Positions 8,472-17,397 of a stretch of 64,000 nt of DNA are shown in pieces. Numbering within the stretch: the stretch's first letter is position 1; each line of letters starts with the position of its first letter. The stretch covers positions 186,001-250,000 of the forward strand of contig JAHBUL010000002.1 in assembly GCA_019638085.1 (NCBI GenBank), given 5' to 3'. A model generated the notes under the pieces. It was not told where the DNA came from. It did not search any database and worked only from the letters and a program-made list of their open reading frames with translations. A program made the translations under genes and the position numbers. This DNA is from Flavobacteriales bacterium. GTDB taxonomy: Bacteria > Bacteroidota > Bacteroidia > Flavobacteriales_F > PHOS-HE28.

Positions 8472-10532
8472 ATGTCCGAGAAAGCCGCACTTGAGGCCCT
8501 TAAGCTCCCCGAGCTTAAGGAGATCGCCAAGCATTTGAAACTGAAAAAATACGAGACCCTGAAAAAGCAGGATCTCATCGCCAAGATCTTGGATGCTGCA
8601 AAGGCACAAGAGGCCCCAAAGGCCGCTGATAACCGGGATACGGACGCCATTGCCGAACTCGCCGTGGAGGATGAAACTCCTGATCCAGAGCCGGACCCCG
8701 AGCCGGAAGATGACGATGACGACGACGATGATGACAATGGGGATGACGATGACGACGATGATGATGATGACGATGACGACAACGGAATTGACGACGATGG
8801 GGACGACGATGATGATGATGAGAACGGCGTGAGTAAACCCTCTCCAGAGCGCCTTTCCGGAAAGGGAATTGAGCCCACGGGTATGTCAGCCAAGGAAGCT
8901 CGTGCAACTTCACCGACACCGGAAAAGGATGCACAGGAACGGGTGCAACGTCACGACGAACGCCCCAACGATACGAATGACCGCTTCGACCCCCGCGACC
9001 GCCAACAACGGAGAGGACGTCGCCCTCGTGTGGAAGTCGATCGCCCCAAGGAAGATCAGTCAGACACGGGTTCGAGGGATGCGAGTGCCACAACTGCCCC
9101 TGCTGCTCCTGAGTTGGACCGTGCAAACGAAAAACGTGAGGACCATCGCCACCGGAAGGACAGTACCAAGGACCAGCAAGCTGGAAAAGGTGATGGCCAC
9201 GATCAACGTGACCGGCGCGACCAAGGCAAACCCCAAGGAAGGGATCAGCAACGGAACGAGCCGCGCGGGCAAAGTGACCAGCGTGGTGGCCAAGACTTAC
9301 GCGGCTCCGGTGATCAGCGTTCAGGCGACCATCGTTCCGGAGATCAACGGTCAACTGACCAAGGGCGTCGGGGCGATCAGCGCCAGCAGCAACAGCAGCA
9401 GCAGCAACCCGCTTCGTTCGATGCCTTCATCGAGACGGACGGTGTGCTGGAGATCATGCCCGAGGGCTATGGTTTTCTCCGCAGCAGCGACTACAACTAC
9501 CTGCCTTCGCCGGATGATGTATATGTGACACAGCAGCAGATCAAGCAAGCCGGCCTGAAGTTGGGTGATACCGTCCATGGCTATGTGCGCCCTCCTCGCG
9601 ATCAGGACAAGTACTTCCCCTTGGTGAAGGTGGAAAGCATCAACGGCCGCGATCCCGAATGGGCCCGCGATCGTGTGCCTTTCAAATTCCTGACGCCGCT
9701 GTTCCCGGACGAGAAGTTCGACCTTACGAGTAAGGAGAGCACGTTGAGTACACGCGTCCTGGATCTGTTCGCCCCCATCGGTAAAGGGCAGCGCGGTTTG
9801 ATCGTGGCACAGCCAAAGACGGGTAAGACCATTCTGCTGAAGGATGTGGCCAATGCCATTGCCGCAAACCATCCGGAAGTATACCTGATCGTATTGCTGA
9901 TCGACGAACGCCCCGAAGAGGTGACGGACATGCAACGGAGCGTGAATGGCGAAGTGATCGCCAGCACCTTCGATGAGCCTGCAACGCGACACGTGGCCGT
10001 GGCCACCATGGTGTTGGAGAAGGCCAAGTGCCTTACCGAATGCGGACACGATGTGGTGATCCTCTTGGATTCCATCACTCGCTTGGCCCGCGCCTATAAC
10101 ACCGTGCAGCCCGCCAGTGGTAAGATCCTCTCCGGTGGTGTGGACGCCAACGCCTTGCAAAAGCCGAAGCGCTTCTTTGGTGCTGCGCGCAAGATCGAGA
10201 ACGGAGGCTCGCTCACCATTCTCGCCACTGCGCTGACCGAAACGGGAAGCAAGATGGACGAGGTGATCTTTGAGGAGTTCAAGGGAACCGGTAACATGGA
10301 ACTACAGCTCGACCGGAAGATCAGCAACCGCCGCATTTTCCCCGCTATCGATATCCTCGCCAGTGGTACCCGTCGTGATGACCTGCTCCACCACAAGGAT
10401 GTACTGCAACGCACCTGGATCCTACGCAAGCACTTGGCGGATATGACGCCGGTGGAGGCGATGGAATTCGTGAAAGGCCGCATGGAAGGTACCAAGAGCA
10501 ACGAGGAGTTCCTTGTTTCCATGAACGGTTGA
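8472..10532 (+). CDS. rho: Transcription termination factor Rho with long disordered insert
   Basis: Rho is the hexameric RNA helicase that ends transcription at unstructured, untranslated RNA. The 686-residue protein has the N-terminal helical Rho_N domain (about 1-45), a cold-shock-type RNA-binding domain from about 316 ([14 protein letters not shown]), and the RecA-like ATPase with P-loop AQPKTGKT (about 446-453), LLIDERPEE and the Q-loop region [14 protein letters not shown]. Between Rho_N and the RNA-binding fold lie about 270 low-complexity residues: an aspartate run at about 80-116, then a charged R/D/Q/G-rich tract ending in eight glutamines. E. coli Rho, at 419 residues, lacks this. 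Bacteroidota Rho proteins commonly carry such inserts. The gene precedes DUF4199 by 13 bases. Confidence 0.97.
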   Translation: MSEKAALEALKLPELKEIAKHLKLKKYETLKKQDLIAKILDAAKAQEAPKAADNRDTDAIAELAVEDETPDPEPDPEPEDDDDDDDDDNGDDDDDDDDDDDDDNGIDDDGDDDDDDENGVSKPSPERLSGKGIEPTGMSAKEARATSPTPEKDAQERVQRHDERPNDTNDRFDPRDRQQRRGRRPRVEVDRPKEDQSDTGSRDASATTAPAAPELDRANEKREDHRHRKDSTKDQQAGKGDGHDQRDRRDQGKPQGRDQQRNEPRGQSDQRGGQDLRGSGDQRSGDHRSGDQRSTDQGRRGDQRQQQQQQQQPASFDAFIETDGVLEIMPEGYGFLRSSDYNYLPSPDDVYVTQQQIKQAGLKLGDTVHGYVRPPRDQDKYFPLVKVESINGRDPEWARDRVPFKFLTPLFPDEKFDLTSKESTLSTRVLDLFAPIGKGQRGLIVAQPKTGKTILLKDVANAIAANHPEVYLIVLLIDERPEEVTDMQRSVNGEVIASTFDEPATRHVAVATMVLEKAKCLTECGHDVVILLDSITRLARAYNTVQPASGKILSGGVDANALQKPKRFFGAARKIENGGSLTILATALTETGSKMDEVIFEEFKGTGNMELQLDRKISNRRIFPAIDILASGTRRDDLLHHKDVLQRTWILRKHLADMTPVEAMEFVKGRMEGTKSNEEFLVSMNG
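8709..8819 (+). repeat. Poly-aspartate coding microsatellite in rho
   Basis: Repeated GAC/GAT codons encode 37 residues that are nearly all aspartate, broken only by NG, NGI and G. Synonymous codons are mixed, so the DNA is not a pure trinucleotide run. This argues that selection holds the acidic protein tract rather than recent slippage. Confidence 0.85.
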
Positions 10533-10545
10533 TCACAAGGCGGCC

Positions 10546-11034
10546 ATGTCCGGGGTTAAGTCCACCCTTTTGTTGGTGCTTGTGGGCGTGGTCCTGCGCA
10601 TGGGACTTTTCTATGCCGGTGTGAACGTGCCGCCGATGAAATTCATTCCGGTACACCTCCTGCTCGTGGTACTGGCCACTTATTCCAGCGGGCATCTGTT
10701 GCTCAACCATGATCCTTCCCGTGGATTCGGGGAGTTGCTGCGGGCCGGCTTCCAGACCGTTCTCGCCTATGCTTTCCTGATGTCCGTGTTCATCTGGTTC
10801 TTTTACAAGGCCATTGATACCACGGCATTCAGTAACTATAACGTCGAGCTTGTGGAGGGGTTTGTAAAACAAGGTTTCCCGAGGGAAGAGGCGGTGGAGA
10901 AAGTGGGTGCCATGTACAATGCCGGCAGTTATGCGGCGATCACTTTCTTCGGCTTGTTCTTTCTGGGCAGCTTCAATGCGCTTGCCTTTGCTGCGCTGCA
11001 TCACAAGGTGCTGCGCAGGTTCAGGACGCAGTAG
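10546..11034 (+). CDS. DUF4199 family membrane protein
   Basis: A 162-residue inner-membrane protein of unknown function with four predicted helices (about residues 6-24, 34-52, 66-88 and 133-152). The region between helices three and four is amphipathic and charged (VELVEGFVKQGFPREEAVEKVG), a typical DUF4199 feature. It starts 13 bases after rho and should be cotranscribed with it. DUF4293, rho and DUF4199 together form a neighbourhood recurrent in Bacteroidota. I cannot assign a function. Confidence 0.8.
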   Translation: MSGVKSTLLLVLVGVVLRMGLFYAGVNVPPMKFIPVHLLLVVLATYSSGHLLLNHDPSRGFGELLRAGFQTVLAYAFLMSVFIWFFYKAIDTTAFSNYNVELVEGFVKQGFPREEAVEKVGAMYNAGSYAAITFFGLFFLGSFNALAFAALHHKVLRRFRTQ

Positions 11035-11142
11035 CCTGATGGGGCACTTTCCCGTGATCGAGATGTTGCGCTGTGGAGATCCACGTGAAGCGCTTGACCT
11101 CACGCCCTCGAAAGAGGTCTGAATGCACTGACCGCGGAGTCT

Positions 11143-12510
11143 TCAAGCGATGAACGCTTCGGCCAGCGCAGCCAGATCGAGCCCACCGAAATTGCCGCTG
11201 CTCATCATCAGCAGCACCCCTTCCTCTCCCATACCCTCTCGCACGGCACCCATCAATGCGATCGGCGTAGTAAGGACTTTCAGGTCATCCCGTTGAAAGG
11301 CGTTGCGGATACGCTCCGCAGGCACGGCTGGCAAACGCTTCAGCTGCACGGCATGCGGGTCATAGAACACCAAGGCATTGTCGGCACCGTCCAAGCATCC
11401 GGCGTACTGGTCGAGGAAATGCTCGCTGAGGCTGCTGAAGGTGTGCAGTTCCATGCACGCGGTGAGCTTGCGGCCCGGGAACTGCTCACGGACGGCATCC
11501 ACGGTGGCTTGCAGTTTACTGGGCGAGTGGGCAAAATCCTTGTACACCACCTTCCCATCGTGCTCCGCTAGTTTCTCCAAACGCTTGGCTGCCCCGGTGA
11601 AGCTGGTGATCGCCGCATGGAATTCGCGGTCGCCGATGCCGAGCTGGTGGCACACATGCCGCGCCCCCTCCATGTTCATCAGGTTGTGCTTGCCGAAGAC
11701 CTTCAGTTGCACTTCACCTTGTGGGGTCACCAACGATGTGATCCCATGGCGGATCACGTGTGCAGGCACGCCGTAGGGAACGTGGGCCACATCCTTTCTC
11801 CCCTTTCGTTCCTCTGCCAAGCGGACCACCTCCGGGTCCTCGGCGCAGTAGATCAACTTACCGCCCGGCTCGATCAGGTCAATGAAGGTGGCGAACTGCT
11901 CAACGTAACTCTCGAAGGTCTTGAAGACGTTGATATGATCCCATGCGATACCACTGATCAACGCGATATTCGGCTTATACAGGTGGAATTTAGGTACCGG
12001 CTCCAAGGTGGAAGCGAGGTACTCATCCCCCTCGATCACGGCCACGGAGCTCTTCGCCCCAAGCCGCACCATGCAATCGAAGCCCTCCAGCTGTGCTCCC
12101 ACGAGGTAATCAAAATCAGCACCACTTGCGCGCAGCACATGCACGATCATCGATGTGATGGTGGTCTTGCCGTGGCTGCCACCGATCACCACCCGGGTCT
12201 TGTTCCGCGTTTGCTCGAGGAAGTAGGCCGGGTAGCTGAACACCGGTATACCCAGCTCCTGCGCACGTAGCAGCTCGGGATTATCGGCCCGGGCGTGCAT
12301 ACCGAGGATCACCGCATCCAGCTTGGAGGTAATGTCCTCCGGGTGCCAACCCAACTGGTTCGGCAGCAGGCCAAGGTTCTCCAAGCGGCTGCGGCTGGGT
12401 TCGAAGATCTCATCGTCACTACCGCTTACCTCAAAACCCTGCTGGTTGAGAGCGATGGCGAGGTTGTGCATGGCGCTGCCGCCGATGGCGATGAAGTGGA
12501 CGCGTTTCAT
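11143..12510 (-). CDS. mpl: Mur ligase family protein (Mpl-like peptidoglycan ligase)
   Basis: A cytoplasmic ATP-dependent ligase of cell-wall metabolism, 455 residues. The N-terminal Rossmann domain begins HFIAIGGSAMHNLA and contains GSDDEIF, as in MurC and Mpl. The central domain has the Mur P-loop GGSHGKTT near residue 110, followed by VIEGDEYLAS and the FAHSPSKLQATVDAVREQF segment of the C-terminal domain. IAIGGSAMHNLA and GSHGKTT fit Mpl, which reattaches recycled tripeptide to UDP-MurNAc, slightly better than MurC, but the Bacteroidota version may differ in substrate. It stands alone, divergent from the channel gene across 336 bases. Confidence 0.8.
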   Translation of the reverse strand: MKRVHFIAIGGSAMHNLAIALNQQGFEVSGSDDEIFEPSRSRLENLGLLPNQLGWHPEDITSKLDAVILGMHARADNPELLRAQELGIPVFSYPAYFLEQTRNKTRVVIGGSHGKTTITSMIVHVLRASGADFDYLVGAQLEGFDCMVRLGAKSSVAVIEGDEYLASTLEPVPKFHLYKPNIALISGIAWDHINVFKTFESYVEQFATFIDLIEPGGKLIYCAEDPEVVRLAEERKGRKDVAHVPYGVPAHVIRHGITSLVTPQGEVQLKVFGKHNLMNMEGARHVCHQLGIGDREFHAAITSFTGAAKRLEKLAEHDGKVVYKDFAHSPSKLQATVDAVREQFPGRKLTACMELHTFSSLSEHFLDQYAGCLDGADNALVFYDPHAVQLKRLPAVPAERIRNAFQRDDLKVLTTPIALMGAVREGMGEEGVLLMMSSGNFGGLDLAALAEAFIA

Positions 12511-12846
12511 GGCGTAAAGGTGGAACAGCGCGTTGCACCTTTACGAAGGCACGAACGGAAGTGTCCACGATGCAGTGTCGAAATAGGCCCGGCCATGAAC
12601 TTCCCATTGGAAGATATGCATCTGCATGCGTTGAAAGGAGATCCTATTCACCGCATAATGTGCGGAGATTAGGCTCCCTGTTCTCCGCAAGGCTCAACCT
12701 TGTGCAGGAGCGAGAGCCAATCTTCCTGAAACGAGTTTTACCTCGCACATACCTTTACAGCCGGATCGTCCGGTCATCAGATCTGCGGCGGTCACCCGGT
12801 AAATGGCAGTGCATTCGTGGTCTCGCGGTTGTTCCTGTTACCAATA
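12511..12846. other. Intergenic region between the Mur ligase and channel genes
   Basis: This divergent gap of 336 bases must contain two promoters. A reading frame crosses part of it but shows no family signature. A small palindrome CCGCA-TAATG-TGCGG lies near 12650. The best promoter-like motif on the plus strand is TACCTTTA at 12750. I see no RNA gene. Confidence 0.4.
12750..12757 (+). promoter_or_regulatory. Possible -7 element for the channel gene
   Basis: TACCTTTA matches seven of eight positions of the Bacteroidota -7 element TAnnTTTG. It lies about 90 bases upstream of the start codon. No clear TTG is present at the expected -33 spacing, so this is only a candidate. Confidence 0.3.
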
Positions 12847-13923
12847 ATGGCCTCGATGACGTTGCGCTCCTTTCATCTTATTCTTCTTTCCCTTTGGCTT
12901 GCAGTTGGCGTCCATGCCGCAGTGGATACCACCGCACTGCGCGTTGGCATCGCAGGCACGGCTCCGTTCATCACTGCAGATACGAATGGCATATCCATGG
13001 ATATCTGGGACCGCATTGCACTCCAGTTGGATGCGCGCTACACTACGGAAGTCTTCACTTCCGTTTCCGATGCCTTGCAGGCGTTGGAGGCCGGGCATCT
13101 TGATGCTGTCGTCGGTCCAGTGAGCATTAGCTCCGACCGGGTGGCACGCATGGATATGACACAACCATATTTCCGGAGCAGCCTATCCATTCTTTCGCGC
13201 AGCGATTCATTGAGCGCATGGGAACGTATCGAGCCCTTTTTCAGCATCAGGCTCTTGTATGCCTTAGCGCTGTTCCTCTTCATCCTGGCCTTTGTGGGAA
13301 CGTTGCTTTGGCTTGCGGAAAGGAAGGCATCGCCGGAACAGTTCCCCAATGAACCTGCCCGGGGGATCGGGAACGGCATGTGGTGCGCCATTGTTACCAT
13401 GAGCACCACGGGATATGGTGACATTGCACCGGTAACCCTGGCCGGGCGCATCATTGCCGGAAGTTGGATGGTGATCTCCATCATCTTCGCCACATCGATG
13501 GTAGCCGGCATCGCCAGTACGCTCACGTTGACCGGCCTTGGGCATACGGTGATCGATACAGCGGATAAGTTTCCGGGTAAGCGGATAGCCGTGCTGGACG
13601 GATCACCAGCGGAGGACTTAGTTGAAGATCATGGAGGCACCGTGGTGGCGAAGGTCAATCTGGATTCATGCTATGCTGCGTTATTGGACAAGCGTGTGGA
13701 CGCGATCGTGTTCGATCGGCCGCAACTGCTTTACTTTTTCAACAAGAAGCAGGAAAAGGGCATGGCCGTTGCACCTGCGCAATACCAACCCCAGGGTTAT
13801 GGCTTTGCCTTCCGAATGGATTCGCCCTACATGCCCGAAGTGGATGTGGAGCTGCTGCGCATGAAAGAGGATGGTGATCTGGACAAGATCCTGAAGGATT
13901 GGCTGGGGGAGGATGCCAAGTAG
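12847..13923 (+). CDS. GluR0-like ligand-gated potassium channel
   Basis: The 358-residue product has the architecture of a prokaryotic ionotropic glutamate receptor. A signal peptide (1-24) is followed by the first lobe of a periplasmic amino-acid-binding-type domain (about 27-120, with ARMDMTQPYF). Then come TM1 (about 134-157), a re-entrant pore loop with the potassium selectivity filter TTGYGD (187-192), TM2 (about 202-225) and the second ligand-binding lobe (about 235-355). Splitting of the binding domain by a TM-pore-TM unit is diagnostic of this family. Ligand is unknown. Start ATG 12847 is preferred over an upstream GTG at 12817 because the signal peptide is better placed; ATG 12856 is also possible. 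It stands alone, upstream of an MBL hydrolase. Confidence 0.88.
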   Translation: MASMTLRSFHLILLSLWLAVGVHAAVDTTALRVGIAGTAPFITADTNGISMDIWDRIALQLDARYTTEVFTSVSDALQALEAGHLDAVVGPVSISSDRVARMDMTQPYFRSSLSILSRSDSLSAWERIEPFFSIRLLYALALFLFILAFVGTLLWLAERKASPEQFPNEPARGIGNGMWCAIVTMSTTGYGDIAPVTLAGRIIAGSWMVISIIFATSMVAGIASTLTLTGLGHTVIDTADKFPGKRIAVLDGSPAEDLVEDHGGTVVAKVNLDSCYAALLDKRVDAIVFDRPQLLYFFNKKQEKGMAVAPAQYQPQGYGFAFRMDSPYMPEVDVELLRMKEDGDLDKILKDWLGEDAK

Positions 13924-13980
13924 TGTGGTCCAAGCTTCTCCCTACTTCGAAGTTCCTCAGCTGGTCCCGACCTTCGCACC

Positions 13981-14844
13981 ATGAAACTCTATACGATCGA
14001 TACCGGTTTCTTCAAGTTGGATGGTGGTGCCATGTTCGGCGTGGTGCCGAAGGTGCTGTGGGACAAGGTGCATCCAGCCGATGAGAAAAATCTCTGTTCG
14101 TGGGCCATGCGTTGCTTGCTTGTGGAGACGGACGGTCACCTGATCTTGATCGACAATGGGATCGGGGACAAGCAGACTGAGAAGTTCTTCGGCCATTATT
14201 ACCTCCATGGCGATGCCACGCTTGTCGGCTCATTGAAAAAGCACGGATTCACCCCGGATGACATTACCGATGTTTTCCTTACCCATCTGCACTTCGATCA
14301 TTGCGGAGGAAGCATCAAGCGGGTGGGCGATAAACTGGTGCCCGCATTCAAGCACGCCACCTACTGGAGCAACAAGTACCACTGGAAATGGGCCACGGAG
14401 CCGAACTCGCGCGAGAAGGCCAGCTTCCTCAAGGAGAATATCCTGCCGATACAGGAGAGCGGCCAGCTGAAGTTCGTCGATGTGGAGCGCAAACAGGATA
14501 CCGATACGCCTTTCGTGAAAAGCCTATTCCCCGGCTTCGACGTTCTCATGGTGAACGGCCATACCGACGCGATGATGATCCCGCACATCGCCTACAAGGG
14601 CCACACCTTGATCTACATGGCCGACCTGATCCCCAGCGCGAACCACATCCCCATCCCGTGGGTGATCAGTTACGATACACGGCCATTACTCAGCATGCAA
14701 GAGAAAGCACCGGTACTGGATTCTGCGGCGGATAAGGGGTCCATACTCTACTTCGAGCATGATCCCGTAACGGAATGTGCATTGGTGGAGCACACCGAAA
14801 AAGGCGTGAGGCTGAAAGAGACCTTGCGGTTGGAGGAGATATAG
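13981..14844 (+). CDS. MBL-fold metallo-hydrolase
   Basis: A 287-residue metallo-beta-lactamase-fold hydrolase. The metal-binding signature THLHFDH is at residues 101-107 (His102, His104, Asp106, His107), with a later histidine in VNGHTDAMM (about residue 190) and another conserved acidic/histidine pair near YMADLIPSANHIP. There is no signal peptide, so it is probably cytoplasmic. The spacing and the FGVVPKVLW start resemble the lactonase/YtnP-like branch of the superfamily, but the substrate cannot be read from sequence. It follows the channel gene by 57 bases and converges on the Rieske gene with only 4 bases between stop codons. Confidence 0.82.
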   Translation: MKLYTIDTGFFKLDGGAMFGVVPKVLWDKVHPADEKNLCSWAMRCLLVETDGHLILIDNGIGDKQTEKFFGHYYLHGDATLVGSLKKHGFTPDDITDVFLTHLHFDHCGGSIKRVGDKLVPAFKHATYWSNKYHWKWATEPNSREKASFLKENILPIQESGQLKFVDVERKQDTDTPFVKSLFPGFDVLMVNGHTDAMMIPHIAYKGHTLIYMADLIPSANHIPIPWVISYDTRPLLSMQEKAPVLDSAADKGSILYFEHDPVTECALVEHTEKGVRLKETLRLEEI

Positions 14845-14848
14845 GCAT

Positions 14849-15211
14849 TCACCAAAGCTCCACCCCGAAGATCTTCACCGTGGTGTACGCGAAACCGATG
14901 TAAACCCCATCGGTGCGTTCTTCCACCGGGAATACTTCCGCACTATCCATTCCTCCACTTCTACTGCGACCGGTGGCCAGGTTGAAGCCCATTCGGTGCA
15001 TGGGGCATATGATGTCGCCTCCCTCGCACCAGCCTCCAACAAAGCTGCTTCCCTGATGCGGACAGCGGTCCAGCAGGGCGTGCAGCTTGCCAGCGTTGCG
15101 CACCAGGCAAATGGCCTTGTCCTTCACGCGCACACGCATCAGCTTGCCTTCCGGGAGACTCCCCGGATCACCTTCTTCCACGCGTTTCCAACGGATGCCC
15201 TCTACGATCAT
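14849..15211 (-). CDS. Rieske [2Fe-2S] ferredoxin-like protein
   Basis: A 120-residue soluble Rieske protein. The cluster ligands are visible as CPH (Cys50, His52) and CPMH (Cys69, His72), with the usual spacing and a GF after the second pair. The small size and lack of a transmembrane anchor point to a ferredoxin component of the NirD or dioxygenase-ferredoxin type rather than a bc1 subunit; no partner oxygenase or reductase is adjacent. Its ATG shares one base with the comEC stop (TGATG), so it is translationally coupled to comEC. Confidence 0.85.
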   Translation of the reverse strand: MIVEGIRWKRVEEGDPGSLPEGKLMRVRVKDKAICLVRNAGKLHALLDRCPHQGSSFVGGWCEGGDIICPMHRMGFNLATGRSRSGGMDSAEVFPVEERTDGVYIGFAYTTVKIFGVELW

Positions 15212-17265
15212 CAGGGACGAACATACGCCCCCGCCAGTCGCATATCGAACACGGCGGCGTCATTCTCCTTGGCCCAACGGCGCATCATGGCACGCGGTGT
15301 CCCCTCCATGTCAGCGCTCAGGATCCACTCCGATCCTCTTCCGGATGCACATGCTTTCGTATCCAGCCATCCTTGTCCGTACAAGACGATCGTGCTTGGG
15401 GTTGATGGCCATGGATGCCCTTTCGCGGTGCGGTCCACGGGTAGGAATGCATAGCTCTTCTTACCATGGACCACCCAATGCGGCAGGCTGTCCACATGTA
15501 CAACACGATAGGCTCCGACCGAGCGGGCATGGTCTTCCACGTTGCGCTCGATCCATTCGTTCCCGGTCGGGTTGAACGCATAGAGTGTACGCCCATGCAG
15601 GAATGCACCGGAGAATCCATCACGATCCGTGTACGCCGTAAAACTTTCCTGCGTGTTGCGTTGGCGGGCTGTCCAGCCCCAACCGAAGAGCAGTATGGCC
15701 ACGGTGGTCAAAGTTGCCAAGCGCGCCCATTTCCGGCCCTGCATCATCCACATGGCGAAGAAGGCCAATAACACATACAGGCCAACCATTCCCCAGAAAC
15801 CAATGCGCACTGCCGGATAGGCTCCGGGCAAGCCGGCGAAGAATGCCGAGAGGAACCCCAGCAAAAGCAGGAGCCACTTCATCAGAGCGGTGAAGATCGG
15901 CCCGAGCACCGGTATGGCATGGACCACGATCACCACGATGCCGCCGTATACGCCGAGACCAACGAGACCTACAATGGCCATGTTCGCCGGGAGGAACCAC
16001 ACCGGAAATGCTTGGAACACATACAAGCATAGCGGAATGGTAAAAGCCTGTGCCGCGAGGCTCACCACGATAAGGGACCAAAAGAAGCGGCCCACTGCAT
16101 GAGGTGGTGCCCACAGCAAATGGATCGGCCGGTAGAATACCGCGATGCCCAATACCGCAAGGAAGGATAGTTGGAAGCCCAGATGCATCAGCATGAGCGG
16201 GTCCCACAGCAAGAGCCCTATCGCTGCGAAGGCCAGGCTATTCAATGATTCCGTGCGCCCACGGCTCATCTCCGCCAAGGTGAAGAGTGAGAACATGATG
16301 GTGGCGCGGAGCACCGAAGGCGAGAACCCCGTGAGGCCCGCGTATGCCCATAGGGCGATCAATGCCATGATGCCACGAATAAGGCGGCTTCGCTTATCCT
16401 TACCGAGGAAGGACAATCCCCAGAGCACGGCAACATATATGATCCCTACGTGGGTGCCGCTCACGGCAAGTACATGTATGGTCCCGCTGCGCACGAATGC
16501 TTGGTTCTGATCGCGGGCCAATTCGTCCCGCATACCCAGAAGGATCGCCTTAGCCAGGGCGCGCTCACGATCCGGAAGCCCGGATTCCAGCAGCCAACCC
16601 GAGATGTGCTGCCGCGCTTGCTCGAATAAATTCTTGCTCTTGGAAGGTCCGCTCGTAAAATCCCAGCGATCCATCGGCGCGAAGCTTTCATGGTACACAC
16701 CTCTGCTCCCTGCCCATTGGCGCACATCAAAGCCGCCGGGGTTCGGCATTTTGTCAATGCGTGTGGCCTTGCTGGCCAGCACAATACGATCATGGATCTG
16801 CACGGCACGGCGCGTGCTGTCGTGCAGGATGGTCACCATCATGGCACCGCTCGCGGGCTGCAGCACACCGGCCACCACGGCCGCACGTACTTGTGTCCAC
16901 GCCCGCATCGTGCGGCCATTATCGGAGGCCACCTCCATTACTTGCACCTCCCATCCAGTAGCACTATCCACGAGTTGTTCCACATGGTCCGTGCGTGCCA
17001 GGTCACTGCGGATATTCTGCCACAGGTTCCCGAAGGAGAAAATGAGAATGAAGAGGGCAATACCAGGTATCCAGCGAAGCCCATATTCCTGCTTGCGGAG
17101 CGATAGGAACAAACAGAGTCCGAAACTGCTAAGCACCACCACCCAGCCAACAACCCATGGGATCATGAAGAAACGGCCTGCGACCAACCCGAGAATAAAG
17201 GGCACAGCGGCCCGCAGTAAAGGGGCGCGCACGAACGCGCTGGTGAGGTTTCCGCTACCGTGCAT
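15211..17265 (-). CDS. comEC: ComEC/Rec2-type DNA uptake channel protein
   Basis: A 684-residue polytopic inner-membrane protein, the putative channel carrying single-stranded DNA into the cytoplasm during natural transformation. Visible parts are an N-terminal helical region with a DUF4131-like periplasmic OB domain (about 30-190) and the Competence domain with ALAKAILLGMRDEL and HVLAVSGTHVGIIY (about 235-290), followed by some eight further membrane helices. The last 190 residues hold no HxHxDH motif, so the metallo-beta-lactamase domain found in many ComEC proteins is missing or degenerate. It is cotranscribed with the Rieske gene and divergent from the DUF5683 gene. Confidence 0.88.
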   Translation of the reverse strand: MHGSGNLTSAFVRAPLLRAAVPFILGLVAGRFFMIPWVVGWVVVLSSFGLCLFLSLRKQEYGLRWIPGIALFILIFSFGNLWQNIRSDLARTDHVEQLVDSATGWEVQVMEVASDNGRTMRAWTQVRAAVVAGVLQPASGAMMVTILHDSTRRAVQIHDRIVLASKATRIDKMPNPGGFDVRQWAGSRGVYHESFAPMDRWDFTSGPSKSKNLFEQARQHISGWLLESGLPDRERALAKAILLGMRDELARDQNQAFVRSGTIHVLAVSGTHVGIIYVAVLWGLSFLGKDKRSRLIRGIMALIALWAYAGLTGFSPSVLRATIMFSLFTLAEMSRGRTESLNSLAFAAIGLLLWDPLMLMHLGFQLSFLAVLGIAVFYRPIHLLWAPPHAVGRFFWSLIVVSLAAQAFTIPLCLYVFQAFPVWFLPANMAIVGLVGLGVYGGIVVIVVHAIPVLGPIFTALMKWLLLLLGFLSAFFAGLPGAYPAVRIGFWGMVGLYVLLAFFAMWMMQGRKWARLATLTTVAILLFGWGWTARQRNTQESFTAYTDRDGFSGAFLHGRTLYAFNPTGNEWIERNVEDHARSVGAYRVVHVDSLPHWVVHGKKSYAFLPVDRTAKGHPWPSTPSTIVLYGQGWLDTKACASGRGSEWILSADMEGTPRAMMRRWAKENDAAVFDMRLAGAYVRP

Positions 17266-17378
17266 AATAGCATCGAATGGCCCACCCGCGCCGGAAGCTG
17301 CCGGGTCCTACCCCTCCCACTCTCCGTGGACAAGATAGCCGAAGGCACGGAATGTGGACAGTGAACCACCAGAGGAAC

Positions 17379-17386
17379 GATCTTTG
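17379..17386 (+). promoter_or_regulatory. Possible -7 element for the DUF5683 gene
   Basis: GATCTTTG lies 11 bases before the start codon and matches TAnnTTTG except at the first base. The same octamer occurs before the phosphoesterase gene at 7096. Both positions would give very short leaders. Confidence 0.25.
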
Positions 17387-17397
17387 TCCCGGCCCCC

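Noticed and set aside
8575-9354. Histidine/arginine-rich frames in and opposite the rho insert
   Set aside because: They are the other-frame readings of the GAC/GAT and CAG/CGN low-complexity tract.
12561-13103. 180-codon frame spanning the promoter region and start of the channel gene
   Set aside because: It overlaps the channel's signal peptide and first lobe in another frame and shows no recognisable domain.
15211-15400. MBL active site at the end of ComEC
   Set aside because: No HxHxDH motif was found in the C-terminal part of the translated protein.
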